DNA of 64,000 bases from the NCBI GenBank assembly GCA_933228675.1, contig OW121742.1, positions 16,198,489-16,262,488 on the forward strand. The letters are read 5' to 3'. Below the pieces are notes generated by a model. It was not told the origin of the DNA. It saw only the letters and a list, made by a program, of their open reading frames with translations, and ran no database searches. Origin of the DNA: Stomorhina lunata. Taxonomy: Eukaryota; Arthropoda; Insecta; Diptera; Rhiniidae. A program made the position numbers and the translations under genes. This document shows, one piece after another, positions 12,970 through 25,300 of the stretch. Positions within the stretch are counted from its first letter, which is position 1. Each line of letters starts with the position of its first letter.

Positions 12970-13375
12970 CAAAAATTTTTTCTTTAAAAAATTTTTCAAC
13001 ACAATTTTTTGTATACAAAAAATTTTCAATATAAAACTTTTTCTATGAAAAAATTTTGAATACAAAATTTTTTCTATATAAATATTTTCTATAAAATTTT
13101 TAATACAAAAATTGTTTTATAAATAAAAAAGATTTTTCTATAGAAAAATTTTCAACACAAAATTTTCTCTAAAGAAAAATTTTCAATATAAAATTTTTTG
13201 TATAAAAATTTTCGATATAAAATTTTTTTCTATAGAAAAATTTTAAATTTAAAATTTGTAATATATTTTTTTCTATAGGATATAATATAATATAATATAA
13301 TTTTTTTTCAACTGAAAAGTTTTCAATATACAATTTTTTTCTACACAAAAATTTTTAATAAAAAATTGCTTACCC
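12970..13375. repeat. Continuation of AT minisatellite
   Basis: Units with TTCAATATAAAA, TTTTTCTATAGAAAAATTTT and similar resume after the inverted-repeat element. A short TATAATATAATATAATATAA run lies near 13280. Confidence 0.75.
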
Positions 13376-14259
13376 ATTAGATACCCAAAGGATAACCGGA
13401 TCATTAATCCCACGTTTCTGATATAAATTATAAGGATACTTAAAAAAATCTTTTGGAATATTTAACTCAAATTTAACTTAAATTGTTTAGTTTTTTAAAT
13501 AAAACACTTTCATTTAAAATTTTTTTACAGCAGAACTGTTTTTGTGTGTGAAGTTTATTTAACATTCCGTTTTATTTAAATTATTTGGTTTTATTTATTA
13601 CATTATGGTTCTATTATATATTTTCCTTTTTTTACATTATTAATAGAAATAGTTTACTATAAGTTCAATTAAAAAAAATTTACGAATTATGGATATTGCT
13701 AAAGCCAACAAAAAATAAAAATTACGAAAACAATTTGGAAAAAAAATAATACTAAAAACCAAACAAAAAAACATTCTGCTAATGCAAAAAGGAAATAATA
13801 AGATACAAATTATTAAATAATTAATATTACACGTTTATAAATAAGTAGAAAGGTAAAGAAAATTTACAGTAAATTTTCAATAAATTTTTAGAAAAAATTT
13901 TAGAAAATTTTCAAAAAAATTTTGAAAATTTTCAATAAATTAATTTTTTTAAATATACAAAAAAAAAAAGAAATTAAATTAATATTAAGCATTACTATAA
14001 TTATGTATTTTCTCTGGCTTTACTGATCTCTTAAACTATTTTTTTTAGAAAATATTTATTTTTTTTTTTTTTTTATTTATGTTTTGGGAGGAGGAGCAAT
14101 AAGTAGCAAGAGCAGATATGGAAAATAAGTAAAAGAAGTTCATAAGTCGGCGTTTTATATTTTATAAAAGAAATAAATATAGATATAGCAGAGACATTCG
14201 CTTAAGAGAAGAAACATTGGAGAGTGACTCGGGCTTGGGGTCATGTTTAGTTTTCTTAT
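13376..14259 (-). other. AT-rich 3' flank of TM9SF3
   Basis: This stretch lies downstream of the TM9SF3 stop on the minus strand. It includes long A/T runs (14042-14075) and TTTATT (a minus-strand AATAAA) near 14074, a candidate poly(A) signal. No gene is seen. Confidence 0.45.
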
Positions 14260-17145
14260 CTAGTCTATTTTAACATTGGAATAGATTTTGCGTACAAAAA
14301 CACTTGTGCCTATATAACCAACAGTACCACATATAATACCTAAAGCACCACTAAATAAGGCCATATAACCGAAATAGAAAGCGGTCTGGAATAAGCCATA
14401 CATTCTAAAATAAATAAAAAATATCAATCATTAATTTATTAAAAAATAAAACAAAAGTAAACTTACTTCGTTTTAAAGAAGAAATAGTAGAACGAATATG
14501 CATAGACATAGATGGAGGTAGAGGCCGCTGACATAAAACTAGTCCATTGCCATCTATAATCTTCAGCGTTTAATAAGAAATATGTGCAAACTATAGTAAC
14601 GCAAACGGTGACTATGGTAAGTATGGTAAATACTAACAGCATAAAACCATAAACATAGTAGATTTTATAGGCCCAGAATGAAGTAAAGATGAAATACCTG
14701 AAATTTTAAATACACAAATAAAAATGTTTCTATTCTATTAAGGAGACTTGTCTCTTTGCACTTACATTTCAATGAATATGGAACCGAAGGGTAGAATACC
14801 ACCCAATAATATAATAATGGCAGGTTCCATAAACCATTTCTTTTCGGGTATTGGTCTGGGTACAGCATTTACACGGCATGGAAAATCAGGTTGACCATCC
14901 AAGTTGCGACCGACCACGGTACCCACCAGTGTCAAGGGTAAGATAACAAAGAAACATATACAGGTAACAGCCACCATGGTGCCGAAAGGTATAGCTCTGG
15001 AGGCATGATAACCAATGGCTATGAAATTTATAAAGAATGCTGTACCGCAAACAAACACAGGCACCATGAACGCCGACACCAACATTTGCCTGATCCACAT
15101 GCGACCACCCAGACGAGCATAAAGAGAACCACCAAAGTAGCCATTGATAGGAGAAGTAGCGGCGTAAACGAAAATTGCAGTAGAGAGCATGGAACCACGT
15201 CTTTAAAGAGTATTAAACTTAAATTATCTGAATTATTTATACAAAGATTTCTACTTACTCTGTGTATAATTCCCCAACAATGGCAAAAATAATAACACAA
15301 AAGACAACGGATATCAACTGGTAACCAGCACCAATTAAAGCCGAAAAGAGTAAAATGTGTGGTGGTGAACGAAAAACATCACCATGTACTTGTTTCCAGC
15401 CATACTCATCACCTAAATCACGTTCCTTTTGTAATTATAAAGATGATTTCAAATGCATTTCCTTGGAATCAATTATAAGAGTTTTATTATGTTTCACTTA
15501 CCATATCATCCATTTCCTCATCTTTACTGTAGCGGGCATAATCCTTGCGTAATGTACGCATCAAAATCATGGAAACTAAACCCACTAAGAATATGACCAT
15601 CATAAAACTGTTAAAAATACTGAACCAATGAATCTGTAAGAAAAAGAACGAAGATTTTGAAAACATCAAAAGAAAGGAATTACGATTTTAAAATTGTCGG
15701 GTGCAACAGAAAATTTTGCAGAAAAAAAAACCTACACAACTCCTTTTTTTTTGTTTTTTTCTAATCAACTTAATTCTTTTTGTTATTAAATATTTTTTAT
15801 CATCAGCTTCGCCGAACCAAATAAAGAGTTTTCAGAGGGGCTAATTCAGTTTTATTTAAAGCAATGTTAAGAAAAAATAAGGGTATTAAGACTTCGGTCA
15901 AATGTCCACCTCTAGCATGTCAGCAGACGTCTGATTTTTTCACCAAATTTTGCATTAAAGCTTAGCTTGTCTGGTCAATGCAGCTTCGCATTTCATCTTT
16001 TAGAGCTTCGGTTGTTTTTGGTTTTTTTGAATGTGATGGTTTTTCGAAGACTGTTTTTGTTGATAAATGCGTTATTTTCTTTCAGTTTTTTTTTTTTGGA
16101 AAAGATTCATTACGAGCTACTCCACTACTGTCTAGCTCTTGATTCGATCGTGCATCTCCAACAAGCAGTCCATCTAAAAGATGCTAACACTCCAGAAAAG
16201 GTTTTAAAATGACAATTTCGGGATACTCTATAGAAGCTACCCAGATTAATGGACCGATTTTGGGAAATTTAAACTTATTAATTTAAAACGATATTTTACT
16301 TAAAAGTCGCTTTAAAGAAAATTTTCGAATAATTTAACTTAAAACTCACCCTGTGCTGAAAGAAATGTGGATCCAAATATTTATCAAAACGATCCTTGAA
16401 CTCTACAACAAATGGTTTCCAATTGACTTCATAGGAGAATTTTATCTTAGAGCCAGCCACCAGCAATTCCTTTTTCTCGGTGGTCAGATTTATATCAACA
16501 ATTTGTTGGCCATTGCGACCAATATCGAATCTCTTATGGGTATAAATATAATATTTGCCATCCTTTTCATCTTTCTCGCCCACTTTGCCCCAAATGGGCA
16601 AACCGTCGATATACATTTGATACCAATATTCATTCATGACGGCATAGGTGAAGGCTTTAACCTTATCCTCCGTCAAGTCAACCATACAGATAACGGTGGC
16701 AGTAACATCACCTGAAAATAATATTAAAGATTATACAATAAAGTCTATAAATTAGAAAACTAATAAACAGAACTTACGATTGAATTCGATTTCATAACCA
16801 CTAAATTCTAGTTCTACACCTTGTAAAGCCTCACTAAGAGTCTCGTGATAATGTGATATACTCGATTTGGAGCCACTGCAAAAGGGTAAACTAAAATAGG
16901 CATAAGTCTCTTGGCGATTGTGATAGGGTCCCACGGTATTCATCCATAATACTACCTCTTCACCGTCATTGTACTAAAAGATAGATAATGCAAAATTAAT
17001 TAATGAATTATATTACCATTAAACTCTCTTTAATCATTTTACTACTAACTTTATGATTGTGTTCATCGGCCAAAACCTGAAAATATTGACTACTGCCGGC
17101 CAGTAACAATAGAGATACTACATAAATTTTAGCCGCCAACCCCAT
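14260..17145 (-). CDS. TM9SF3: TM9SF3, transmembrane 9 superfamily member 3
   Basis: Nonaspanin of the Golgi/endosomal membranes; the family is linked to sorting and surface display of membrane proteins. Exons, in transcript order: 17145-17050, 16973-16778, 16711-16350, 15633-15502, 15425-15259, 15200-14766, 14697-14467 and 14404-14260. All introns are GT-AG and the frame closes to 587 residues, against 589 recalled for the human protein. The first exon encodes a signal peptide (residues 1-26, ending FQVLA before DEHNHK). Exon 2 carries the family hallmark [17 protein letters not shown]. The lumenal domain ends with [15 protein letters not shown]. Nine membrane segments begin in [18 protein letters not shown] and continue through exon 8. 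[18 protein letters not shown] is nearly identical to the human sequence. The C terminus is VKID, fitting the KXD/E Golgi-retention signal known in this family. It is divergent from the RING gene. Confidence 0.97.
15634..16349 (-). other. Largest TM9SF3 intron
   Basis: This 716-bp intron lies between exons 3 and 4. It contains some mixed-composition sequence (about 15890-16210) unlike the AT repeats elsewhere, possibly an old mobile-element fragment, but I recognise no family. It has clean GTGAGT and TTTCTTACAG ends. Confidence 0.6.
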
Positions 17146-18880
17146 AGCGGCTTCGTTGTATATATAACGTACGTCTTGTTTATTTTAATGAAATATTAAA
17201 TTTTTATCGGTTTATCTTATTTTATTGTATTTGGATAATAAAGTTTTTCGACGTGGCTTAACGTCTCTATTGACGAATGCTGCCGCTACCTTCTTGCTGC
17301 CACTGCGAATCTATTGTTGTAAGAATCTCATCGAAAATGTTCTAATCAATTTTATTTATGTTAAAACATCTGTAATTCTAGGTATTTTCACTTCATTTAG
17401 CTTTTTATTTATTTAAACAAATTCAAAAAGTTTATTTGAATTCTTAAAAAAGAGAATTAGAACAAAATTTCTTGTAAAATTCTTGCTGGTTGTAGAAAAA
17501 AATTGATTCGTGCTTCTTCTTTTTTATTTTGAGCAAATAATGATAACAGCCAAATACAGGGATGTACATTTTAGTATTTTTTCTAAGATAAAGCAGAGCT
17601 GTCAAGGAACTATAAGTTTTAAATTATTAGTTATATTTTTTCGTTTTTGTTTGAACAAATTTATTAACAAATATTACAGAGTCCAGAGGGCCACACAAAC
17701 AATCTTAATATATATAACAATCTTAATACAGAATTAAGTTGGTATAAAAAGTAAAAAAAAAAACTAAACAAATACATACATAACTAAAAGTGTGTAAAAA
17801 TGTTCTCGAAATTTAACAGTTTTATTACAGTTTATAGAAAAATTATGTCGGCAAAAAGTGAACACAAAATTTTAATTTTTTTGTGATTTTTGTTTTGTTT
17901 AATAACTTTTAAGAAAAGGGGTTTTATGGAATTATGGCAAAAAATTACGATTTCAACGAAATTTGTTACTGTTATTTCTGTTTATATAAGCAGCTTACAA
18001 TTTAAGATATATACTGAAATTCGGGGCCAAAATCTTAGTGTAAATATCCAAAGAGATTTACACCAAAAAATTGTATATGAAAATTTTTTATAACAAAATT
18101 TTATAAAATAAATATATACCTCAAAGATTCAAAAAAAGAATCATTACCGTAAAATTTTCTATAAAAAAACTGTATACCGAACAGTAATAGTAGTAGTAAT
18201 TTATTGAGACTTCATTTTTTTCATAATACAAGATTACCCAATACATAATGTTATTTAAAAACTTAAAATTATATCGTATTATTTTATTTACATAAATATT
18301 AAAATGATAATGCAACTGGCTTACACAGTGATTTGGAAATAAAATATATAATAGTAAAATGTTGACAATGAAATATATAGTACTTGCTCTCGGTATTCAT
18401 GTTTCGTAGCAAGTAGAGTCATATCTACTTTAAATAAACTTAAAACTAAGAAAAACTAAAAACTAAAAAAAACAAAGATTAAATAAAAAAGTGTTTACCC
18501 CCTATGAATAAATGTTAAGATCAGGAAAAATATTAAGCTGTTCGTGTAGTATGCGAACTGCAGAAAGTTAATTAGTATTTGATCAGCTAAAATTTCTTTC
18601 ACTTGACAAAATATTTTTTATAATGTTACCGAACAGATTTCGATCCAACATTTTTAAACCAAAATATTTCTGAATAGTTGTTGTATCCTGTAGTTTACTA
18701 GTATGTCAATATTTATCTTTATACAGTTCATCCTGTAACTAAATATGTTTTAAAAAGTAACGGCATAACATTAACATTTTTCCCAACTTTTGATAGAAAT
18801 GTAAGTACTTATTTATTTTTGTAAATAAAAGTTTATGCAAAATAATTTCGAATATTTATAGTTTTAAGTTGCCCTTAGAC
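17146..18880. other. Divergent intergenic region, TM9SF3 / RING gene
   Basis: This stretch separates the start codons of two divergently transcribed genes, so it should hold the promoters of both. Near TM9SF3 there is a GC-richer patch (about 17250-17320) that could be 5' UTR or promoter. The rest is AT-rich and without recognisable genes or repeats. Confidence 0.5.
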
Positions 18881-20803
18881 ATGGCAACTTCAGTTCACCA
18901 AGAACAAGTAACGAAATCAAATGAATCCATATCTCGACCTCCATATGTTCATTGGATTCATTGCAATGTCTGCTATGAGCAATACATGAAAAAGTCTCGC
19001 CGATTCTACTTGCTCGCCTGTGATCATGTGTGCTGTGAGCAGTGCGTAAAGAATATTAGTGAACCCTCGGTTAATGGACCTCCTTTATACAAATGTCCTC
19101 TATGTGGCCAGGAAACGTATGCCTGTAGAATGGGTAATGATATGCCATCGCATTTGAAGGAACTTTTTCATCCGGAACCTTGGTTAGATGGTTTGAACAC
19201 GTATCGTTTAATGGTGTTTCAGGAGAAACATCATAAACGTTTTATGGATCATCTAAACAGCGAGGTATTCCCATTTTTCTTTTCATTGTGGGATAGAATT
19301 TAACTATTTTTGAAGGTTTTAGCAATCCGCCATAGAAGAAGCTAAAAATGAGGTGCAACGCATCAAGGAGCGATGCAGGAAATATTACAAAGAACTTGAG
19401 GAATTTAAAACAAAGCGTAAGCAACTGGAAAAGAGAGTCCGTGCTATTAGGGTACAGCGGATGGAACAGGAAGAAAAGAAATCGTAAATATAAAAATATT
19501 TCTCTTCTTTTTTTTTAAGATTTATACCTACATTTTCTTTAGATAATTTTTAAACCAAATATTGATCTAAGGAATGTTCCTAATTGGATTTATAGTTGTA
19601 TTTATTAAGTTAAATAAAACTTAAACTGTGCTTTATATGTTTACATAGATGTTGTGTATTTATAAATGTATCTACTTTTTTTTCGCAAGTTATTCCAGTA
19701 AAGATTTTATAGTAGCTTTTGTTTTCAGCTTATTTGTGTTCCTCAATTACTACTTTCGAGAGCTTCAGGACAAAGTTTTGTTAAATTTGATGGATTTGCC
19801 TTTTTGGTATAAAAATGGCACAATGCCAAATCGGGCCAGAAATATATAGGCACTCTGTGCTGACTTCAAAATTGTTTAAGCTGTACACTTCGTTAAATAA
19901 ATTTCTGTGCTAATCGTACCTGATGCCATAAATGTTTGCCACACAAGAAGTTTCTTTCACCGGCAGTTTTTTTTTGGACGGTAGTCTTCCTAAACATTGC
20001 ACCGTTTATCAGCTACATTAAAGTCTTAAGCCGAAAGTTGAAAGAAGCCTTCTAGTACGTGCGTTTCATCTTTCATCACGCATCAGGTGTATATTTTATA
20101 TTAAATTGACCGAACTGTGATGTGGAAAATAGCATTAGCATAAACTTTGGTTCGATGCACAAAAGTATATAAAGATTAAACCATACAAGCTGCTTTTTGG
20201 ATAAGTGTTTATTCGGAAACATTTTTTTTATACTTGAGTTGAGCTTTTTGCTGGGGCACGAACTTTTAAAATAATCCTTAGATAAATTTTGTCCGTTGAA
20301 TCTGAAAATGATTTTATTTTTTTGTAGTTGGCTCTAGTTTTTAAGATATTTTTGTTTCAAAAAAGAGATTTTGATCGACTATAATTAATATAACTTTAAA
20401 ACGGCTTGCCGTGTTTATTAAACAAAATGTGAGGAAGAATTAAAGATAAAGTTGTTCTCGAACTTAGGTTTTTTCTATTTGCAGAAACCTGTTATTTCGC
20501 AAAAAAAATATCTCGAAAACTAGAGACAACTCGGAAAAACCAATGCCACTTTCGGATTTAGCAGACCAAAGACATCTAGATTTGGTAAACAAATCTCATG
20601 ATGCAAAATCTTGTTGACCTTTATCTCTTAGATTAAAGAAATTAATTTGTAATAAAAACTATTTTCTTTTCAGAAATTCTAAAAACTCTTCCTCCTCTTC
20701 AGGAGTGCCCAAAGACGTTCGGGCATCTTCAGCTCCTAATATAAATGCTCGAGGCATAACATCATTTCCTTATAATGCCATTAGTCATTCATTTATATTG
20801 TAA
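18881..20803 (+). CDS. RNF212/Zip3-type meiotic RING protein
   Basis: Probable SUMO/ubiquitin E3-like RING protein. In Drosophila the Zip3-like trio vilya, narya and nenya promotes meiotic double-strand breaks and crossovers. Exons: 18881-19264, 19323-19483 and 20674-20803, all GT-AG, giving 224 residues. The start chosen is the first ATG; the open frame extends four codons upstream only through a TTG. The N-terminal RING reads CNVCYEQ, then ACDHVCCEQC and CPLCG, spaced as a C3HC4-type finger. FQEKHHKRFMDHL follows and matches the FQEKHRKRLL region recalled in vertebrate RNF212. Exon 2 is a highly charged coiled coil (KELEEFKTKRKQLEKRV). Exon 3 is a Ser-rich tail ending SHSFIL. Which of the three fly paralogues it matches is not clear. 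It is convergent with the large gene at 22.4-30.8 kb. Confidence 0.85.
19484..20673 (+). other. Second intron of the RING gene
   Basis: The donor GTAAAT directly follows TC, so unspliced reading gives TCG TAA and stops at once. An AATAAA near 19612 inside the intron could serve a shorter transcript. The remainder is AT-rich, with no other recognised feature. Confidence 0.6.
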
Positions 20804-22355
20804 AATAGTAAGACAAACTTAGATTAAGTTTTGTGTAAATAAAAGTTAAGTTTGAGTTTTCTAAAAATCATTGAAATTGAGATATTTGAGAAAAAGTATA
20901 AATATGTTAATCAATAATTTCTACTGATATTTTTTGACTAGAAAATTTTTGAAAGACAATTTAATATTTATTTTTAATTCAGCTTTCAAATGACAATGTC
21001 TGATAATTTCCGATATTTATCTCCCCCAGATACATAATCTTTCAGATGAATTGAAATAAGTTTTATAAGTTTATAAGTTTTTAGTACTTTTTATTTACTT
21101 TGATTTGAAAATGAAATTATTTAGTTTAAATTTTCATTTCCTTTTGTTTTATTTAAAACTACTTAAAACTTTTTTAAAGTGTTTATAATCAGTATGTAAG
21201 TTAGAATTTTGTTCTATATTATGTATATATAGACTGAATTAATTAAATACATACAAAAAAATAAAAATAATAATAATTCAATATATAGTTATAACTAATA
21301 ACTAAATTTAAATTCAATGAACACTTATAATTTTTTTTGTTTTTTTTTTAATGTATTATTTTATAGTAAATTAAGATAAATTAGGGTAAAGGTAAAAATA
21401 ATAAAATAAACTACAATTCACTTTGTTTAAGAAAAATAAAATTAACAGAAAACTAGAGAAAACAATTTCAACTATTTAAAACAGAAGACAACTCATAGAT
21501 TTTTCGTTTTGTTAAAAAAAAATTAAATATTTCGATAACAAAATTTTCAAAAATTCTTATTAGAAAAATCTACTATATATATTTTTTAAATATTAAATAT
21601 TTAAAAAAAAATTACCTTTAAATTATATTTAAAAAAATATTTCAAAATAATTTCATGTTTTTAAGGAAATTTCTCAAAAATTTTCTATTTTTTAATTTTT
21701 TTAAAAAATTTATATTTATATAGGAATTTTTTTTAAGAAATTAAAAAAAAATTCTATAAGAATAATTCGGCGGTTTTCTTATTTATTTTATCGAAAATTT
21801 TTCAAAAATTTCCGTTTGTTTTTTAGAATTTTTTTTTATTAAATTTGCATTTTTCTAGGAAATTTTTCATGAATTAATGTGTATCGAATATAATTTTTTT
21901 TACCAATAAATAAATACAAATTAGGTAACTTCTTGGGATTAAAAAAAAAAAAAATAAAAATGTTGCAAATAATACTCAACACTGGACACCTTTTCAATTA
22001 TTGTCATAAATCTTGCTAATATGTAAATAGAACTACAAATAAATTTTTAAAATTTTGTTGAATATTTTAAAAGATCTTTTAAATAATGATGAGTTTCTAA
22101 AATGCTCTTGACAAAAAAGTGTCTTTTTAACTAAAAAAAACATAAAATTTCAAAATTCATGGTAGCTAAATTATATTAATTTATATAGGAAAATAGTTAT
22201 AGTAAGAGTAAAAAATAGTTAAATACAAAAAAAAGTTTTTTTTAATAAATACTTTCATCATACACTTTTCATCTGTGTGTGTACGAAGAATTTGAATTAA
22301 TTCATAGACCTAAATGGTTGCTTTTAATGGTTTCTTTTATGTTTGGTTGTTTAAT
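20804..22355. other. Convergent intergenic region, AT-rich
   Basis: It holds the 3' ends of two convergent genes. AATAAA at 20838-20843 suits the RING gene. The rest is A/T runs and short low-complexity stretches (21500-21960). No coding or RNA gene is seen. Confidence 0.6.
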
Positions 22356-25300
22356 TCAGTTAACAGTCTTTTTTACATTATACGGCGCTATCATGGCCTG
22401 GGGACTAGCAGCAACCACATTGCCACCAATATTTTGCGGAAGGGGTGGTGGAGGTTTATGTTGATTATGAAGATGTTGCTGTTGGTGTGGGTGCATTTGC
22501 GCATGTGGATGTGAATGATGCGTAGCATGCTGCTGCTGATGATGGTGATGATGTTGATGTACTATGTGTTCCTTATCTTTTAGATGAGAAGAATTTGCCG
22601 TCATAGGTGGAGGTGCATGCATATTGTGTACTGAAGCTGGACCCATAAAGAAACCAGGATTCATAGATCTATGACCGTAATTATGAAAACCAGGAGGAGG
22701 GATTGCTCCATATGGTGAACCAACAGGGTTATAGTTGCCGTCTGTCGTCATTACCGGTGGCATTAGATTTGGTGGTGGCATATTAAATTGCGTATGACGC
22801 ATGCCCATCATACCCGGCGGTAAATTTGACATATTTGGTGGTGGTGCGTGCATGTGTGGCGGTACTGTAGCTCGTGATAGTGGTGATGGGGGTAAGCGCA
22901 TAAAATTATTCATACGCATGCCACCAAAACCTCCTGGTGAAGGTGGATGTCTTATATTTGGTCCTTGCAAAGGAGACATTTGTGGCGAAGTTTGAGCTGG
23001 AGTAAAGTGTGGTGGTATACCACTCGATTTATTTGAGGACATTAAAGGTGTTTGCTGTGAATTTGGACTTTCTCGTTTAGAGTCGCTAATCATTTTGGGT
23101 GAATTTGCGTTGTTTTCATTTCTTACCACACGATTTAAGGCTGCCAAGGTAGTTAATTCTTTTTTAGTTGTGGCTGTAGCCGCATTTGGTAAATTAAGAT
23201 TGGGTGAATGATTAGGATTGTTTATAGAAGAACCACCTCCATTTGAGTTTCCACCAGCTGTTGAACTTGACCCAGTGCCTGGTGGCACACATTTAGGATT
23301 AAGTAGACGTGGTGGTATAGGTTTTTCCAATTGTGAGACATACATTGAGTGTACCACGGAATCAAAGTGGAAATAAACCAAAGGTACTGGAGTTGGTGGC
23401 CTTAAATATATTGGTTGCTCTAGATTTGATGCTGGAGCCGTTATTGGAGGCGGAGGTGGTGGTAATTTTTCTAATGCTGGGTCAATTTTTGGTTTATGCA
23501 GCTTTAGTTTTGACTTTTCATTTACCAAATCGCGTGCTGCGGGCACATCAATTCCTCTCTTTTTACGTAGACGCAAAACTTTTCTTCTGATTTTGATTTC
23601 AATTAATTTTCGATCTTCATCATCACTATCACGACTGGGATAAATTCCATCTTCAAAGTACACCTTTTTCTTTTCAGATTTGCTATAACAAAAAAAAAAA
23701 AAAAATAATTAAGTGCAATTAAGTATTAATTAAACAAAAATAAAACGTATAAAAAATAGTTCATTGTAGAATTTGCTACTTACTCTGTCTTTTCAGCTGC
23801 TTCGGAACGTTTCAAAATGCTTTTCATTGCATTTTCTCCACCACGATGTAGCCGCATTACAGCTGCCTTTACATGTCGATTGTTAACTTCGTCTTTCCAG
23901 GAGATAGTTGATATTTTGTCAATATGACTTTTTATAGCTTCAATTGAAATAGGCGAAGTTTTCATTCTTGTAGGCTGCGTAACTTCCACATTAGAGGGTA
24001 CAATTTCTAAAACGTTTCCTTTTTGAACCGCCACTGCTTTGGGCAATTCTTTGAGCACGGGATTTATTGAAGCGGGTTGGTGCGGCGTCGTCATATTGTA
24101 ATACGCATTGTTCGATGGCACTGGGGATGCAGGACAAGTAACGCCACTATTTATGGTCGGTATATTTGAGTATGCAGGAGATTGCTGTTGATGTTGTGAA
24201 AGATTCATATGCGGAGCTGGTAATAAGCCCGGTTGATGCATGGGATGAATATGAGGCGGAGGTATTGGATGATGGGCTGCTTCATGAGTAGCGTGTTGTA
24301 TCATGGGTACATAAGGATTTGGATAATAACCCATATTAGCAGTAGAATCCGCCATTGGCTGTGGTGGTATGGACATATAAGCCGCTCCGCCATATTGAGC
24401 ATAGTTCGAGTAGCCTTCATAACCAGTAGGAGGTGTATCGCCGCTACCAGAGTTTGGTGTATTCAGTACAATATTTATGCGTGCGTCAAGCGATATACGG
24501 CTAGGAGAAACATTGTAGTAATATGATGAGGCTTGTGATACTCCGGATGCCAACGAGTCTGGTGTATAATATTGGGGATGTGGAGAGATAGATGAATGCC
24601 TTTCAAAACTGTTTTCGCGTCTATATCTATGATCGTCATATCTGTGTGGTGGAGGAGAATCGGGAGAAACTGGAGATCTGGGTGAACGTGGAAATCTTGG
24701 TGATAATGGGCTTTGTGGTGATCGCGGTGAACGGGGTGACCTTGGAGATCTAGGTCTACGTGGTGAAGGCGGTGATCGAGAGCTTGGAGAATCCAAAGGA
24801 GACAAACTGCGTCGCATAGGAGGCGAAGGAGGTTTAAATGGCAAAGGTGATCTTGAATAAGGATCTGGGCTATATGAACGTCTTCTAGGTGGTGGTGTTC
24901 TGGGAGATCTAGGTCTAGTTTGTGGAGATCTGGGTGATCTTGAACGTGAACCTCGATGACGTGCAAACTTTTTGTAATGGCTTTGTAAGTCTTGTTGGGG
25001 GCCGCGTTTCCTGCGGAATGGACTACTCTCCTTAGTTCGCCTATTAACAAATTGCCGCAAAGGACTACGACTGCGGGAACGCGATCTTCTGTTTGTAGTA
25101 CGAAATCTTCCACCAGGTGCTGCTCTTCGATTTGGAGATGTATGTCGTGCAGCGGTCATACCCCTACGTGGAGGACTTATCGACAATGATCTACCACGAC
25201 CTCTTCTTTGCGGACTAAGACGATTTCTGGAGTTTGATCTACGATTGCGATCTCTGTAATTTCCAGGTGACCTTTGTCGTTCACGACTTCCTGTATACAA

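Noticed and set aside
14665..15300. Several short frames overlapping the TM9SF3 exons
   Set aside because: They are other-frame or antisense shadows of exons 5 and 6 or read through introns.
24475..25113. 212-codon minus-strand frame inside the giant gene
   Set aside because: It is an alternative frame of the Ser/Arg/Pro-rich exon, whose biased codons create open shadows.
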